From Galbibacter orientalis DSM 19592 (GTDB lineage: Bacteria; Bacteroidota; Bacteroidia; Flavobacteriales; Flavobacteriaceae), in the NCBI RefSeq assembly GCF_000260115.1, contig NZ_JH651379.1:806001-870000 (forward strand): DNA of 64,000 nucleotides, in the 5' to 3' direction. Positions 7,734 through 17,002 of this stretch are shown piece by piece (positions within the stretch are counted from its first letter, which is position 1; each line of letters opens with the position of its first letter). The notes beneath the pieces were generated by a model. It was not told where the DNA came from and made no database searches. It worked only from the letters and a program-made list of their open reading frames with translations. The position numbers and the translations under genes are program-made.

Positions 7734-10019
7734 TTATTCGTTGGATAAAGAATAAGGAGCATCGTCTTTTGCTGTTCCTCTATTTTTATTAGGAGTATTG
7801 CTCATTTCAAAATCGATTTTGGCACCTTCTAATAGCGCTTCATGACTGATATAATTTTTGCTATAATTCTGACCATTAAAACTCATTTGTTGTACATATT
7901 TGTTGCTATGGTCATTGTTTGGAGCATTGATAATTACCTCATTACCGTTTTGCAATTCTAAAGTAAGCTTTTTAAATAATGGTGTCCCTATAACATATTC
8001 GTCGGTTGCTGGACACACAGGATAGAATCCCATAGCAGAAAATACATACCAAGCAGATGTTTGTCCGTTATCTTCATCTCCGCAATAACCATCTGGAGTA
8101 GGCATATACATTCTATCCATTGTTTCTCTAACCCAATATTGAGCTTTCCATGGTTGTGATGCATAATTATACAAATAAATCATATGCTGAATAGGTTGAT
8201 TTCCATGTGCATACTGTCCCATATTTGCAATTTGCATTTCTCGAATTTCATGAATAACACCTCCATAATAGCTTTCATCAAAAACTGGAGGTAAAGAAAA
8301 TACTTCGTCTAATTTGGCAGTAAAGTTATCTTTTCCACCCATTAAATCTATAAGTCCTTGTACATCATGAAAAACAGACCATGTATAATGCCAGCTATTA
8401 CCTTCTGTAAAAGCATCACCCCATTTAAAAGGGTTAAATGGTTTCATAAATTTACCATCTTTATTTTTACCCCGCATTAAATTGGTTTCCTTGTCAAATA
8501 AATTTTTATAATTTAAGCTTCTTTTTTTGTATAAATTAATCTCTTTTTTTGGTCTGTCTAATGCTTTTGCTAGTTGATAAATTGCAAAATCATCATAGGC
8601 ATATTCTAAGGTACGCGCTGCATTTTCATTAATATCAACATCATAAGGCACATACCCTAAATCTTTATAATACGCTGCACCAGCACGACCAACAGCGGTA
8701 AGTGGACCCGCATTATTTGCTCCATGAATAACAGCTTCGTAAAGCGTTTCTATATCATATTTAGCATTTTTATTTTTGAGATAAGCGTCTGCAACTACCG
8801 ATGCTGAATTATTACCAACCATAACATTTCTAAGTCCTGGGCTTGCCCATTCTGGTAACCATCCGCTTTCTTTATATGCATTTGCTAAACCTTCTTGCAT
8901 TTGAACACTTAATTCAGGATACATTAAATTTAATAAAGGAAATAAAGAACGGAACGTATCCCAAAATCCTGTGTCTGTAAACATATACCCAGGAAGTACT
9001 TTTCCGTTGTATGGGCTATAATGTACAACATTTCCATCTTTATCGTATTCAAAAAACTTTCTAGGGAATAGTAATGAACGGTATAAGCAAGAGTAAAATG
9101 TTTCAAATTGATCTATGGTTCCCCCTTCAACTTTAAGTCTGCTTAACTCTTTATTCCAAGTTTGTTTTCCAGCTTCTTTTAACGCATCAAAATCTTTATC
9201 TTTTATTTCTTTCAAGTTAATTTCAGCTTGTTCAAAACTGATAAAAGAAGAAGCTATTTTAGCATTTACTTGCTGTCCTTTTTTAGTTTTGAATCCGATT
9301 ACAGCACCTACGTGGTCTGCTTTATTCTCTAAGGCATCTTGTAATTTATTATTACTGAAAGTATTTGTACTAGTAAATGGTGTATCAAATTCAATTACAA
9401 AGTAGTTTTTAAAATTTTCTGGAACTCCGCCACTATTTTTTGTAGTATACCCAATAAGCTTATTTTCTTCTGGGAGTAGTTTTATATAAGAACCTTTATC
9501 TAGTGCATCTATTACTACGTATGCGCTATCGGTTTCGGGGAAAGTAAATCTAAAACGCGCAGCTCTTTCTGTGGGAGTAATTTCTGTAGTTACATTATGA
9601 TCTGCTAGGTAAACACTATAATAATGCGGTTTAACAATTTCAGATTTATGAGAAAACCAACTTGCACGTTCATCTTCATTGAAAACTAATTTTCCAGTTA
9701 TTGGCATAATGGCAAACTGTCCATAATCGTTCATCCAAGGAGATGGTTGATGCGTTTGTTTAAACGCTCGAAGCTTATCTGCATCATATTCATAAGCCCA
9801 ACCGCTTCCCATTTTACCTGTTTGTGGGGTCCAGAAATTCATACCCCAAGGCATTGCAATTGCTGGATAAACGTTTCCGTTAGACAAACTCGGATTTGAG
9901 TCGGTTCCCATTAAAGGTTTGACATAATCTATTGGGTTTTCAATGGATGTTATTTGTTTTGTTTGTCCAATAGAAAGTGTACAAACAAATAATAGTGAGG
10001 TAAGGAGTAAAGTTCTCAT
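7734..10019 (-). CDS. GH92 family alpha-mannosidase, secreted
   Basis: About 761 residues. I chose the ATG at 10017-10019 because it begins a clean signal peptide (MRTLLLTSLLFVCTLSIGQ); the longer ORF adds nine residues that would precede it. GH92 motifs: VKPLMGTDSNPSLSNGNVYP at the N-terminus; TEGNSW with the probable general acid near residue 539; GDEDNGQTSAW with the base Asp near residue 650. The spacing between these two acids is 111 residues, as I recall for Bacteroides BT3990. The GNQP motif replaces GNEP of the neighbour. Together the two enzymes should strip different alpha-mannosyl linkages, for example of N-glycans or yeast/algal mannan. It follows susD after a 202-base gap holding a strong stem-loop. 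Confidence 0.92.
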   Translation of the reverse strand: MRTLLLTSLLFVCTLSIGQTKQITSIENPIDYVKPLMGTDSNPSLSNGNVYPAIAMPWGMNFWTPQTGKMGSGWAYEYDADKLRAFKQTHQPSPWMNDYGQFAIMPITGKLVFNEDERASWFSHKSEIVKPHYYSVYLADHNVTTEITPTERAARFRFTFPETDSAYVVIDALDKGSYIKLLPEENKLIGYTTKNSGGVPENFKNYFVIEFDTPFTSTNTFSNNKLQDALENKADHVGAVIGFKTKKGQQVNAKIASSFISFEQAEINLKEIKDKDFDALKEAGKQTWNKELSRLKVEGGTIDQFETFYSCLYRSLLFPRKFFEYDKDGNVVHYSPYNGKVLPGYMFTDTGFWDTFRSLFPLLNLMYPELSVQMQEGLANAYKESGWLPEWASPGLRNVMVGNNSASVVADAYLKNKNAKYDIETLYEAVIHGANNAGPLTAVGRAGAAYYKDLGYVPYDVDINENAARTLEYAYDDFAIYQLAKALDRPKKEINLYKKRSLNYKNLFDKETNLMRGKNKDGKFMKPFNPFKWGDAFTEGNSWHYTWSVFHDVQGLIDLMGGKDNFTAKLDEVFSLPPVFDESYYGGVIHEIREMQIANMGQYAHGNQPIQHMIYLYNYASQPWKAQYWVRETMDRMYMPTPDGYCGDEDNGQTSAWYVFSAMGFYPVCPATDEYVIGTPLFKKLTLELQNGNEVIINAPNNDHSNKYVQQMSFNGQNYSKNYISHEALLEGAKIDFEMSNTPNKNRGTAKDDAPYSLSNE

Positions 10020-10150
10020 AAAGTATAACTTAAGTTGTCTCCACATTGTGTGGTTTATTATATTCTTTTATAATTTAATTAACCGATTTAGTCACTAAAA
10101 TATAAAAGTATTCTTTTTGAATGTGTAATGTAAACCAATCTTCTTTAAAA

Positions 10151-10190
10151 TGATTCTCCCACTCATAAAAAAACAGAGCGGGAGTAATCA
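10151..10190 (-). promoter_or_regulatory. Long intercistronic stem-loop after susD
   Basis: On the minus strand TGATT-A-CTCCCGCTC pairs with GAGTGGGAG-AATCA (14 base pairs, one G-U, one bulged A) around an 11-base loop rich in T. It lies 32 bases after the susD stop and is followed by TTTT. Probably a partial terminator or mRNA-stabilising end that makes susCD transcripts more abundant than those of the downstream enzymes. Confidence 0.6.
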
Positions 10191-10221
10191 AACTAACTAA
10201 TTGATTATAAAGAATTATTTT

Positions 10222-11721
10222 TTACCATCCTGGGTTTTGCGTTAACTGTTTATTATTATTAATTTCTCTTTGTGGGATTGGAAATAATAAATATTTATCT
10301 GTTAACGTAGGGCCATATGAAAATTGGTGACCTACAAAGTTTTCAAAACTTCCAGTGCTAAGGTTTAGAGCTTTTCTTCTTCTTGCCATATCAAACCAAT
10401 ATTTGTTCTCAAATGAAAGTTCGTAGAAACGTTCTTTCCAAATATCTTCTTCTGTAATACTTGCATCATAAAGAGGTAAATTAGCTCTGTCTCTAATTTC
10501 GTTTATTGCTGCAAGCACCTCTGTAGTAGGTCCATAAGCTTCAAACCCTGCTTCAGCATATGTTAATAATACTTCAGCATATCTAAAAAACTTCCAACCA
10601 AGACTACTTTGCGCAGTTCTTAAAACTGCATCTTCATCAAAATATTTGTAAATATAAGTAGCACTAAAGTCTACCGTTTCATCTGGATTTTCAATAGAAG
10701 GATATTCAGTAAAATAAAACTCTTGTTCTTCTAATCGTTTATCTCCAGTTTCATGAGCATCAATAAACTGTTGAGTTGGATATAATGCTCCATATTCATC
10801 TGAAAATTGAGAAATCCCTCTTGATCTAGGCAACATCCACGCAGTTAATCCACTAGTTGCAAACCCAATTAAATATTGGTTTTGAAAGATTATCTCTCCA
10901 GTATTATTAATACTTGGATCATGTAAATTATCGTAATCTGTAAAAAGGCTATACTTTTTACTATCTATAACTTCTTTAGCTTTATCTGCAGCCAATTTAT
11001 AGTAATTATCTCCAGCCTGTAGTGGATAACCAGCCATAGTTAGGTATACGCTTGATAATAATGTTTTTGCAGCACCTAAACCAACTCTTCCAGATTCATC
11101 AGTAAATGGTAGTCCAGAATTTTCAACATCTTTAAGGTCGGTAACAATTGCATTATATACTTCTTGTTGTGGACTTCTTGCTGGATAAAGTAATTCTGAA
11201 GATGCGTCAACAGGTTCTAAAATTAGTGGAACATCTCCAAATAGTCTTACTAAATGAAAATAGTAAAAAGCTCTAATAAATTTAGCTTGCCCAACAAGGT
11301 TATCCTTATCGGTTTGTGCCATATCTATTTCAGGAATACGCGCAATTGCCAAGTTTGCATTGGCTATAGCTCTATATGAGTTCTGCCACCAATTTAACGC
11401 ATATGCATCTTCTGAGTTTGCAGTTAAATTTCGGTATGCGTTGTTAAACTGACTTTGCCCAACTTCTGTATTACATAAACCTGTTGCGAACTCAAGCATC
11501 ATAAATGGACTCTCTCCATAAGTACCAGAACCGTCACTTACAAATCTTAAAGAAGCATAAAGGGTGTTAATTGCTGATTCTGCTTGTTCTCTAGTTTGAA
11601 AATAATTGTCTTGCGTATATTCAGATTCATTTTCTTCAGTTAAAAAATCTGAACAACTACTCACGCCTAATAAAACTAGGCATAAGAGTGCGTTGATATA
11701 TATTTTTTTTGAAATTTTCAT
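10222..11721 (-). CDS. susD: SusD/RagB family glycan-binding outer membrane lipoprotein
   Basis: About 499 residues. Of two close starts I prefer the ATG at 11719-11721, giving MKISKKIYINALLCLVLLG and lipobox VSSC, so the protein is a lipoprotein on the outer membrane. Typical SusD features: N-terminal SDFLTEENESEYTQDNYF, the tetratricopeptide-like helices (FIRAFYYFHLVRLFGDVPLI), and the C-terminal RagB end LFPIPQREINNNKQLTQNPGW. SusD proteins cap the paired SusC channel and bind the incoming oligosaccharide. It begins within 20 bases of the susC stop, so the two are co-translated. With two GH92 enzymes downstream, the ligand is probably a mannose-containing glycan. Confidence 0.95.
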   Translation of the reverse strand: MKISKKIYINALLCLVLLGVSSCSDFLTEENESEYTQDNYFQTREQAESAINTLYASLRFVSDGSGTYGESPFMMLEFATGLCNTEVGQSQFNNAYRNLTANSEDAYALNWWQNSYRAIANANLAIARIPEIDMAQTDKDNLVGQAKFIRAFYYFHLVRLFGDVPLILEPVDASSELLYPARSPQQEVYNAIVTDLKDVENSGLPFTDESGRVGLGAAKTLLSSVYLTMAGYPLQAGDNYYKLAADKAKEVIDSKKYSLFTDYDNLHDPSINNTGEIIFQNQYLIGFATSGLTAWMLPRSRGISQFSDEYGALYPTQQFIDAHETGDKRLEEQEFYFTEYPSIENPDETVDFSATYIYKYFDEDAVLRTAQSSLGWKFFRYAEVLLTYAEAGFEAYGPTTEVLAAINEIRDRANLPLYDASITEEDIWKERFYELSFENKYWFDMARRRKALNLSTGSFENFVGHQFSYGPTLTDKYLLFPIPQREINNNKQLTQNPGW

Positions 11722-11739
11722 TGCTATCATTTTTTAAGT

Positions 11740-14700
11740 TTAAAAAGTAAGGTTTACTCCTAAAGTGAATGTTCGAGGTTTAGGATAATCAAAAAATGTG
11801 ATTCCTTGCGCGAAAGCATCACCATATGTGCTTACTTCAGGATCGTATCCTGTGTAGTCTGTAGCTAAAAAGAAATTTTGTACAGAAGCGTATAGTCTTA
11901 ATCTTTTTAATTTAAATTTATCTAAAACATCTTGCGAAAAATTATAGCCTAGAATTAGATTTCTACCTCTTATAAAAGATGCATCTTCTACCATTCTAGA
12001 ATCTATGGTAGATCTATAATATGCGCTTGAAGGTCTGTTTTGTGCAATCATTGTGTTTTGATTGTCTGGTGTCCATCCATCTAAAACAGTTGCATAACTA
12101 TTTGCTTGTCCTGTTCTGTCTTCTCCAGAGTGTCTAGATAAATTCAACACATCATTTCCATATGAGAATTGAAGATCTACTGTTAGGTCTATATTTTTAT
12201 ATGTAAAGGTGTTAAATAAAGCACCAAATCCTTCAGGATAACCACTTCCTATTATTTTTCTGTCAGCAGCATTTATTTGCCCATCGTCATTTAAGTCTGC
12301 ATGTTTAATATCTCCAGGTAGAAGGCCATATACTGCTGCTTCTGCAGCTTCGTCGCTCCCCCAAGTTCCTTCTCTTACTAATCCGTAAAATGATCCTACA
12401 GACTCTCCAACTCTTAGAATATTTGTGTCAGATAAAAATCCTGGTCCAGGAAAAATATCGTCGTCTTGTTCTCCTAGAGCCAATATTTCATTTTTATTGA
12501 AGGAAATATTGAAGGTGGTAGTCCATGAAAAATCTTCCGAACGAATATTAACAGTGTTTAAAGTAAGTTCTAAACCTTTATTTTCCATACTACCAATGTT
12601 AGAGTAGATGTTAGAATATCCACTAGATGTTGGCACAGGTGCATTTAATAGCATGTCTGTAGTTTTTTTGTAATAAACATCCGTCTCTAATTCTATTCTG
12701 TTATTAAACATACCCAATTCTATACCAGCATCAAATTGTGCTGTTTTTTCCCATTTTAAATCTGGATTTGCTAAAGTTCCGATACCAACACCAGGAAATC
12801 TCTCACCTCCAAGAATTGCAGTACTAGATCCTAAACTAGCAAGAGATTGGTAAACCCCAATTTCTGAGTTTCCTGTTTCTCCATAACTTGTTCTAAATTT
12901 TAGGTTGGAAATAGTCTCACTGTCTTTTAAGAAATCTTCTTCTGAAACTTTCCAAGCAAATGCAGCCGAAGGAAAGAATGCTCTTTTGTTATCTTCTCCA
13001 AACTTAGAAGACCCATCTAAACGACCCGTAATGGTGAATAAATATTTATTCATTAGGCTATAATTAACTCTTCCGAAGAAAGAATTTAGAGTCCATTGAT
13101 AAACATCTGAATCTGGTGTTAGCGGATTTGCTCCTACTTCTAAATTATTATATTGATAAAAATCGTCTGTAAAACCTCTACTTCCTGCAAAACTATAGAA
13201 GTAATCATATTGTTGCCAGCTTAAACCTCCCATGGCATTAATCCTATGGTTCTCATTGATTTCATAATCATAAGTAAGAAAGTTCTCAAACTGCCAGTAA
13301 TTAGTTCTAGTATTTCTTATAGTAGCTTCCCCTTGAAAGTTAGCACTTAAGTTGTTTAGTTCTCTACCAGAATAGAAATTATCTTGCGTATTATTAATAT
13401 TCGCTCCAATACTAGTTCTTAACTGTAGATTTTTTGCAATATCTATATTAGCATAAACGTCTCCTAAGAAAGTTTGAGTCTTTAAGATGTTTGTTCTGTT
13501 TAAAAGAATATTGACTGGGTTTTCTCCACCTTCCATGTTTGGATAATCTGCATTTGTACCATAATCTCCACTAGGATATTTTACTGGCACAATAGGAAGC
13601 GTTTCCACCATCATTCTTAAAGCTGTTAAACCACCAACACCGCCATCAACTCTGTTTTCTTCTATATGGTTGAATGTAAAACTACCTCCAACTTTTAGCC
13701 AATCTTTAACCTGACCGTCTAATACTAATCTTCCAGAATATCTTTTTAAATATGATTCTAAAAGAACACCTTCTTGATCCGAATGATTTAAATATAAACC
13801 ATATGATGTTTTTTCATCTCCTCCTGTAAACGATAGGTTATGGTTTTGAGTTATAGCAGTTCTAGTAGCTTCTTCTTGCCAATCTGTATCGTATAAAGGG
13901 TTTCCGTTAGCATCAAATAATGTACGGTCGTTTCTATAGTTCATTGGGTTTTCATATTTCCCATTTGCCCAACCTACTGGATCATATTTTTGAGCATTGT
14001 TGTAAGAATTCATTTCTACTTGTAAAAACTCTTCAGAGTTTAATACATCTAGCTTTCTTACCATTTCTCCAATACTAATAAAAGAATCAAAACTTACCTG
14101 ACCTCCAGTTTTAGAACCTCTTTTAGTAGTTACAATAATAACTCCATTAGCACCTCGTGCACCATAAATAGCAGTAGCAGAAGCATCTTTTAAAACCTCC
14201 ATCGACTTAATGTCGTTCGGATTTAAATAGTTAATCGGTCCAGCGCCAATTACTCCATCTACAACATATAAAGGAGAGTTGTTAGCGTTAATTGAGTTGT
14301 TACCTCGAATTCTAACGTTAGTATTTCCACCTGGTCTCCCTGAATTTGAAGAAACATTAACACCCGCTGCCTTACCAGCTAATGCTTGTTCAGGATTTGT
14401 AGTAGGCATTTCTTGTATTGATTCACTACTAATTGTAGAAACCGACCCTGTTAAATCCGATTTTCTTTGCGTACCATAACCAATCACAACCACTTCATCT
14501 AAAGCTTGTGTGTCACTTTGAAGTATTGCATTAATGGTAGATTGTCCCCCAACAGGAACTTCTTTTGTTTTAAAACTGATAAAACTAAAAACTAATACGG
14601 CGTCGTTAGGCACATCGCTTAGTTCATAATTTCCATCAAAATCTGTTTGTGTTCCGTTTGTTGTTCCTTTTACCAAAACATTGGCCCCAGGCAATGGACC

Positions 14701-14802
14701 GTTTTCATCAGAAACAGTTCCAGAAACTGTTTGTGCTTGTGTGTATCCAAAGCATATAAATGCTATTGGCAACACTAACCTTTTAAATAAATTAGTTTTC
14801 AT
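11740..14802 (-). CDS. susC: SusC/RagA family TonB-dependent outer membrane transporter
   Basis: 1020 residues. A signal peptide ends near FGYTQAQ. Next comes a carboxypeptidase-like regulatory domain (VSGTVSDENGPLPGANVLVKG), then the TonB box region and plug domain (ALDEVVVIGYGTQRKSDLTG; IRGNNSINANNSPLYVVDGV), then a 22-strand barrel ending in the aromatic C-terminal residue of ...RTFTLGVNLTF. It transports oligosaccharides too large for porins into the periplasm, powered by TonB. First gene of the operon. The 277-base upstream region holds three copies of a CTAAAAC-type operator, one a perfect 16-bp palindrome. No regulator gene of the PUL is in the window. Confidence 0.95.
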   Translation of the reverse strand: MKTNLFKRLVLPIAFICFGYTQAQTVSGTVSDENGPLPGANVLVKGTTNGTQTDFDGNYELSDVPNDAVLVFSFISFKTKEVPVGGQSTINAILQSDTQALDEVVVIGYGTQRKSDLTGSVSTISSESIQEMPTTNPEQALAGKAAGVNVSSNSGRPGGNTNVRIRGNNSINANNSPLYVVDGVIGAGPINYLNPNDIKSMEVLKDASATAIYGARGANGVIIVTTKRGSKTGGQVSFDSFISIGEMVRKLDVLNSEEFLQVEMNSYNNAQKYDPVGWANGKYENPMNYRNDRTLFDANGNPLYDTDWQEEATRTAITQNHNLSFTGGDEKTSYGLYLNHSDQEGVLLESYLKRYSGRLVLDGQVKDWLKVGGSFTFNHIEENRVDGGVGGLTALRMMVETLPIVPVKYPSGDYGTNADYPNMEGGENPVNILLNRTNILKTQTFLGDVYANIDIAKNLQLRTSIGANINNTQDNFYSGRELNNLSANFQGEATIRNTRTNYWQFENFLTYDYEINENHRINAMGGLSWQQYDYFYSFAGSRGFTDDFYQYNNLEVGANPLTPDSDVYQWTLNSFFGRVNYSLMNKYLFTITGRLDGSSKFGEDNKRAFFPSAAFAWKVSEEDFLKDSETISNLKFRTSYGETGNSEIGVYQSLASLGSSTAILGGERFPGVGIGTLANPDLKWEKTAQFDAGIELGMFNNRIELETDVYYKKTTDMLLNAPVPTSSGYSNIYSNIGSMENKGLELTLNTVNIRSEDFSWTTTFNISFNKNEILALGEQDDDIFPGPGFLSDTNILRVGESVGSFYGLVREGTWGSDEAAEAAVYGLLPGDIKHADLNDDGQINAADRKIIGSGYPEGFGALFNTFTYKNIDLTVDLQFSYGNDVLNLSRHSGEDRTGQANSYATVLDGWTPDNQNTMIAQNRPSSAYYRSTIDSRMVEDASFIRGRNLILGYNFSQDVLDKFKLKRLRLYASVQNFFLATDYTGYDPEVSTYGDAFAQGITFFDYPKPRTFTLGVNLTF

Positions 14803-14830
14803 AAATACAGTTAGTTTATAATTAATTTTA

Positions 14831-14905
14831 TACTAAAACGATTTATTAATTAAAGAAAAAACAATGCTAAAACTTAGCTAAGACAAATAGCTAAAACGTT
14901 TTAGC
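14831..14905. promoter_or_regulatory. Cluster of LacI-like operator sites upstream of susC
   Basis: The perfect palindrome GCTAAAACGTTTTAGC at 14890-14905 has the central CG typical of LacI/GalR-family operators. A shortened copy GCTAAAACTTAGC lies at 14866-14878, and a weaker copy with the same CTAAAACG core at 14832-14846. They sit 29-103 bases before the susC start, where a repressor or activator would act. Confidence 0.6.
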
Positions 14906-15079
14906 AATACGTTTAAAAAAATAGAAATGATTTTATCTCTATAAGTTTCAATTAATAAATTGCATAATATACCCGCTATATTACAAAAAATATGACATTC
15001 CTACAAAATAAAACATATTATTTTAAGAAATAAGTAATTTAATATATGGGTAATTCTGATTAAGAATAGAAGGCTAGAC

Positions 15080-15796
15080 CTACATTTTTAAATAGAAATC
15101 TTTTGTAAGTGCTATGTATTCTGGGGTGTATACATGCCTTTCGGTTTCTATGATTAATTCAGAATAAGTAGATGAAACGTTTTTAAATGAAAGCTCTAAA
15201 AGTGTTCTTTTTATTTCTGAAGTAGGGTTTCCTTTTACACGGGTAATACTTAAAGGGAAGAGGTTGTTAGCTTTGGCAATTTCAAGAAAATAACTTTCTT
15301 CTTTATAAGGTAAAATAACATTGAATGTTCCATTTGGACTTAATAATTTAGCAGCTCCAGAAATTAATTCTTCAAAAGGGAGTGAAAAATTAAATCTAGC
15401 TTTGTCTCTCTGCTCATTTTCTGTTGTATAATTTTCAGTATAAAATGGCGGATTGGAAAGTATCAAATCGTATGTGTCGTCTATTTCTGCAACAAACTCA
15501 TCAAAACCTGCATGGTAGCAAAATAAACGATCTCCCCATGGAGAAGCTTCTAAATTATCAACACATTGCTCGTAAGTAGCATCGTCAATTTCGAGAGCAT
15601 CTATTAATTCCGCAGTGCTTCTCTGAGCCATCATTAATGTTAATAAACCTGTTCCTGCTCCAATATCGAGAATAGAATTTGGTTCTTGAGCTAATGAAGC
15701 CCAAGCACCTAGCAACACTCCATCGGTGCCAACTTTCATTGCACACCTGTCTTGTTGGATTGTAAATTCTTTAAATTGAAATGGTTTATTTGACAT
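15080..15796 (-). CDS. trmN6: tRNA1(Val) (adenine(37)-N6)-methyltransferase
   Basis: 238 residues, Rossmann-fold SAM methyltransferase. SAM motif I is ILDIGAGTGLLTLMMAQR, near residue 42. The catalytic N6-adenine motif is NPPFY, with downstream ENEQRDKARF typical of the YfiC/TrmN6 group. The N-terminal FKEFTIQQDRCAMKVGTDGVLLGAW is also characteristic. It methylates A37 next to the anticodon of one valine tRNA. It follows rimM after 38 bases on the same strand, so it is probably co-transcribed with rimM and rpsP. A terminator is not obvious after it. Its start is the only good ATG near the expected N-terminus. Confidence 0.88.
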   Translation of the reverse strand: MSNKPFQFKEFTIQQDRCAMKVGTDGVLLGAWASLAQEPNSILDIGAGTGLLTLMMAQRSTAELIDALEIDDATYEQCVDNLEASPWGDRLFCYHAGFDEFVAEIDDTYDLILSNPPFYTENYTTENEQRDKARFNFSLPFEELISGAAKLLSPNGTFNVILPYKEESYFLEIAKANNLFPLSITRVKGNPTSEIKRTLLELSFKNVSSTYSELIIETERHVYTPEYIALTKDFYLKM

Positions 15797-15834
15797 ATAA
15801 AACGAACATTGAGACTCGCAAAATTAGTAGCAAC

Positions 15835-16359
15835 TTATAAATATAAATCTATAAGTCCTTCTGGAGTATTTACAATTATTTGTTTATTCTCGCGATCTAC
15901 TTTTTCGATAAACTCATCGTTCATCGGAATTAAAATTTGTTTGCCATTGTTCTCTACTTCAAATAGTGCTTGAGCAGTATTATCGTTTACAGAAACAATA
16001 GTTCCAACTACTCCATAATTGCTATCCTTCATGGAAAAACCAATAATTTCATGGAAATAAAATTGATTTCCAGATAATTTTGGTAAAAACGCTAAAGGTA
16101 AATAGAGTTCACTCTTTAAAATAGCATCAGCTTCGGCTTCTGTGTCTACATCTTCTAATCGCATTCTTAATAATTGCGACTTATGAAGGGAAGATTTTTC
16201 TATAAAAAAAGGAACCAGATTATTGCCATGGGCAATAAATACTGATTCCAAATTTTCGTAGAGTTTAGGTTCGTCGGTATCAAGCTTTGCTAATACCTCA
16301 CCCTTAAAGCCGTACTTTTTAACTATTTTGCCGAGATAGAAGCATTCTTCTTTTCTCAT
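15835..16359 (-). CDS. rimM: Ribosome maturation factor RimM
   Basis: 174 residues, standard length. The N-terminal RimM domain starts CFYLGKIVKKYGFKGEVLAKL, and the PRC-barrel domain follows with YFHEIIGFSMKD and ILIPMNDEFIEKVDRENKQI. RimM binds ribosomal protein S19 and helps mature the 30S head. It lies 12 bases after rpsP, the same neighbour as in many bacteria (though trmD and rplS are not present here). The Flavobacteriaceae order rpsP-rimM-trmN6 suggests one transcript from the promoter at about 17003-17030. Confidence 0.93.
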   Translation of the reverse strand: MRKEECFYLGKIVKKYGFKGEVLAKLDTDEPKLYENLESVFIAHGNNLVPFFIEKSSLHKSQLLRMRLEDVDTEAEADAILKSELYLPLAFLPKLSGNQFYFHEIIGFSMKDSNYGVVGTIVSVNDNTAQALFEVENNGKQILIPMNDEFIEKVDRENKQIIVNTPEGLIDLYL

Positions 16360-16371
16360 GAAAATAATATA

Positions 16372-16929
16372 TTAAGCGTCTGCTTTGTTTTCTTCTTCTG
16401 CATCTGCTGCAGGCTCTTCAGCTTGTGCCTCTGCTTCTGGAGCAGCTTCTTCAGCTACTTCTTCTTCAGCTGGAGCTTCTGCTTCTGCTGCTGCTGCAAT
16501 ACGCTTCTCATTAATTTCTTTTTCTGCTTCAAAAGCTTTAGCTTTAGCTTCTTCTTTAGCTTTTTCTAAATCTCCTTTTTTAGCATCAACTTTTCCAGTT
16601 TTCTCTTCAACCCAAGCTTCAAATTTCTTTTGAGCTTCTTCTTCAGTTAAAGCTCCTTTTGCTACACCTCCTAATAAGTGGTGTTTCAATAAAACTCCTT
16701 TGTAAGATAAAATTCTTTTTGCAGTATCAGTAGGTTGTGCACCATTCTGAAGCCACTTTACAGAACCATCAACATCTAAGTCTATTTGAGCTGGATTTGT
16801 GTTTGGATTGTAAGTTCCTAATTTTTCAAGAAATTTACCGTCTCTTTTTGCGCGAGCATCTGCCGCTACTACCCAATAAAAAGGTTTTCCTTTTTTACCG
16901 TGTCTTTGTAATCTAATTTTTACTGGCAT
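16372..16929 (-). CDS. rpsP: 30S ribosomal protein S16 with long acidic C-terminal tail
   Basis: 185 residues. The first ~80 are the S16 core (MPVKIRLQRHGKKGKPFYWV, KFLEKLGTYNPNTNP). The rest is an extension found in Bacteroidota S16: first a helical Lys/Glu/Ala segment (EKAKEEAKAKAFEAEKE), then a low-complexity acidic Ala/Glu tail ending EEENKADA. The antisense frame of this tail produces a spurious Ala/Ser-rich ORF. It heads the rpsP-rimM-trmN6 unit. The 5' leader is structured (see 16930-16999), suggesting translational feedback, though this is not shown. Confidence 0.95.
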   Translation of the reverse strand: MPVKIRLQRHGKKGKPFYWVVAADARAKRDGKFLEKLGTYNPNTNPAQIDLDVDGSVKWLQNGAQPTDTAKRILSYKGVLLKHHLLGGVAKGALTEEEAQKKFEAWVEEKTGKVDAKKGDLEKAKEEAKAKAFEAEKEINEKRIAAAAEAEAPAEEEVAEEAAPEAEAQAEEPAADAEEENKADA

Positions 16930-16999
16930 AATCCATTAATTAGCGGGGTTCTCGACCCCTATTATTAATAATAATTTGCTTGCCTTATGGCTTAAGCGG
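16930..16999 (-). promoter_or_regulatory. Structured 5' leader of rpsP, possible ribosomal-protein leader
   Basis: Read as RNA on the minus strand, three hairpins line up: GCUU-AA-GCC-AUAA-GGC-AAGC, then an AU-only ATTATT/AATAAT stem, then GGGGU-CGAGA-ACCCC (16945-16959), ending 15 bases before the ATG. Autogenous leaders are common for ribosomal protein operons. Whether S16 binds here is inference. Confidence 0.45.
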
Positions 17000-17002
17000 G
17001 TG

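Noticed and set aside
16385-16633. Ala/Ser-rich plus-strand ORF
   Set aside because: Shadow of the acidic Glu/Ala tail of ribosomal protein S16 on the opposite strand.
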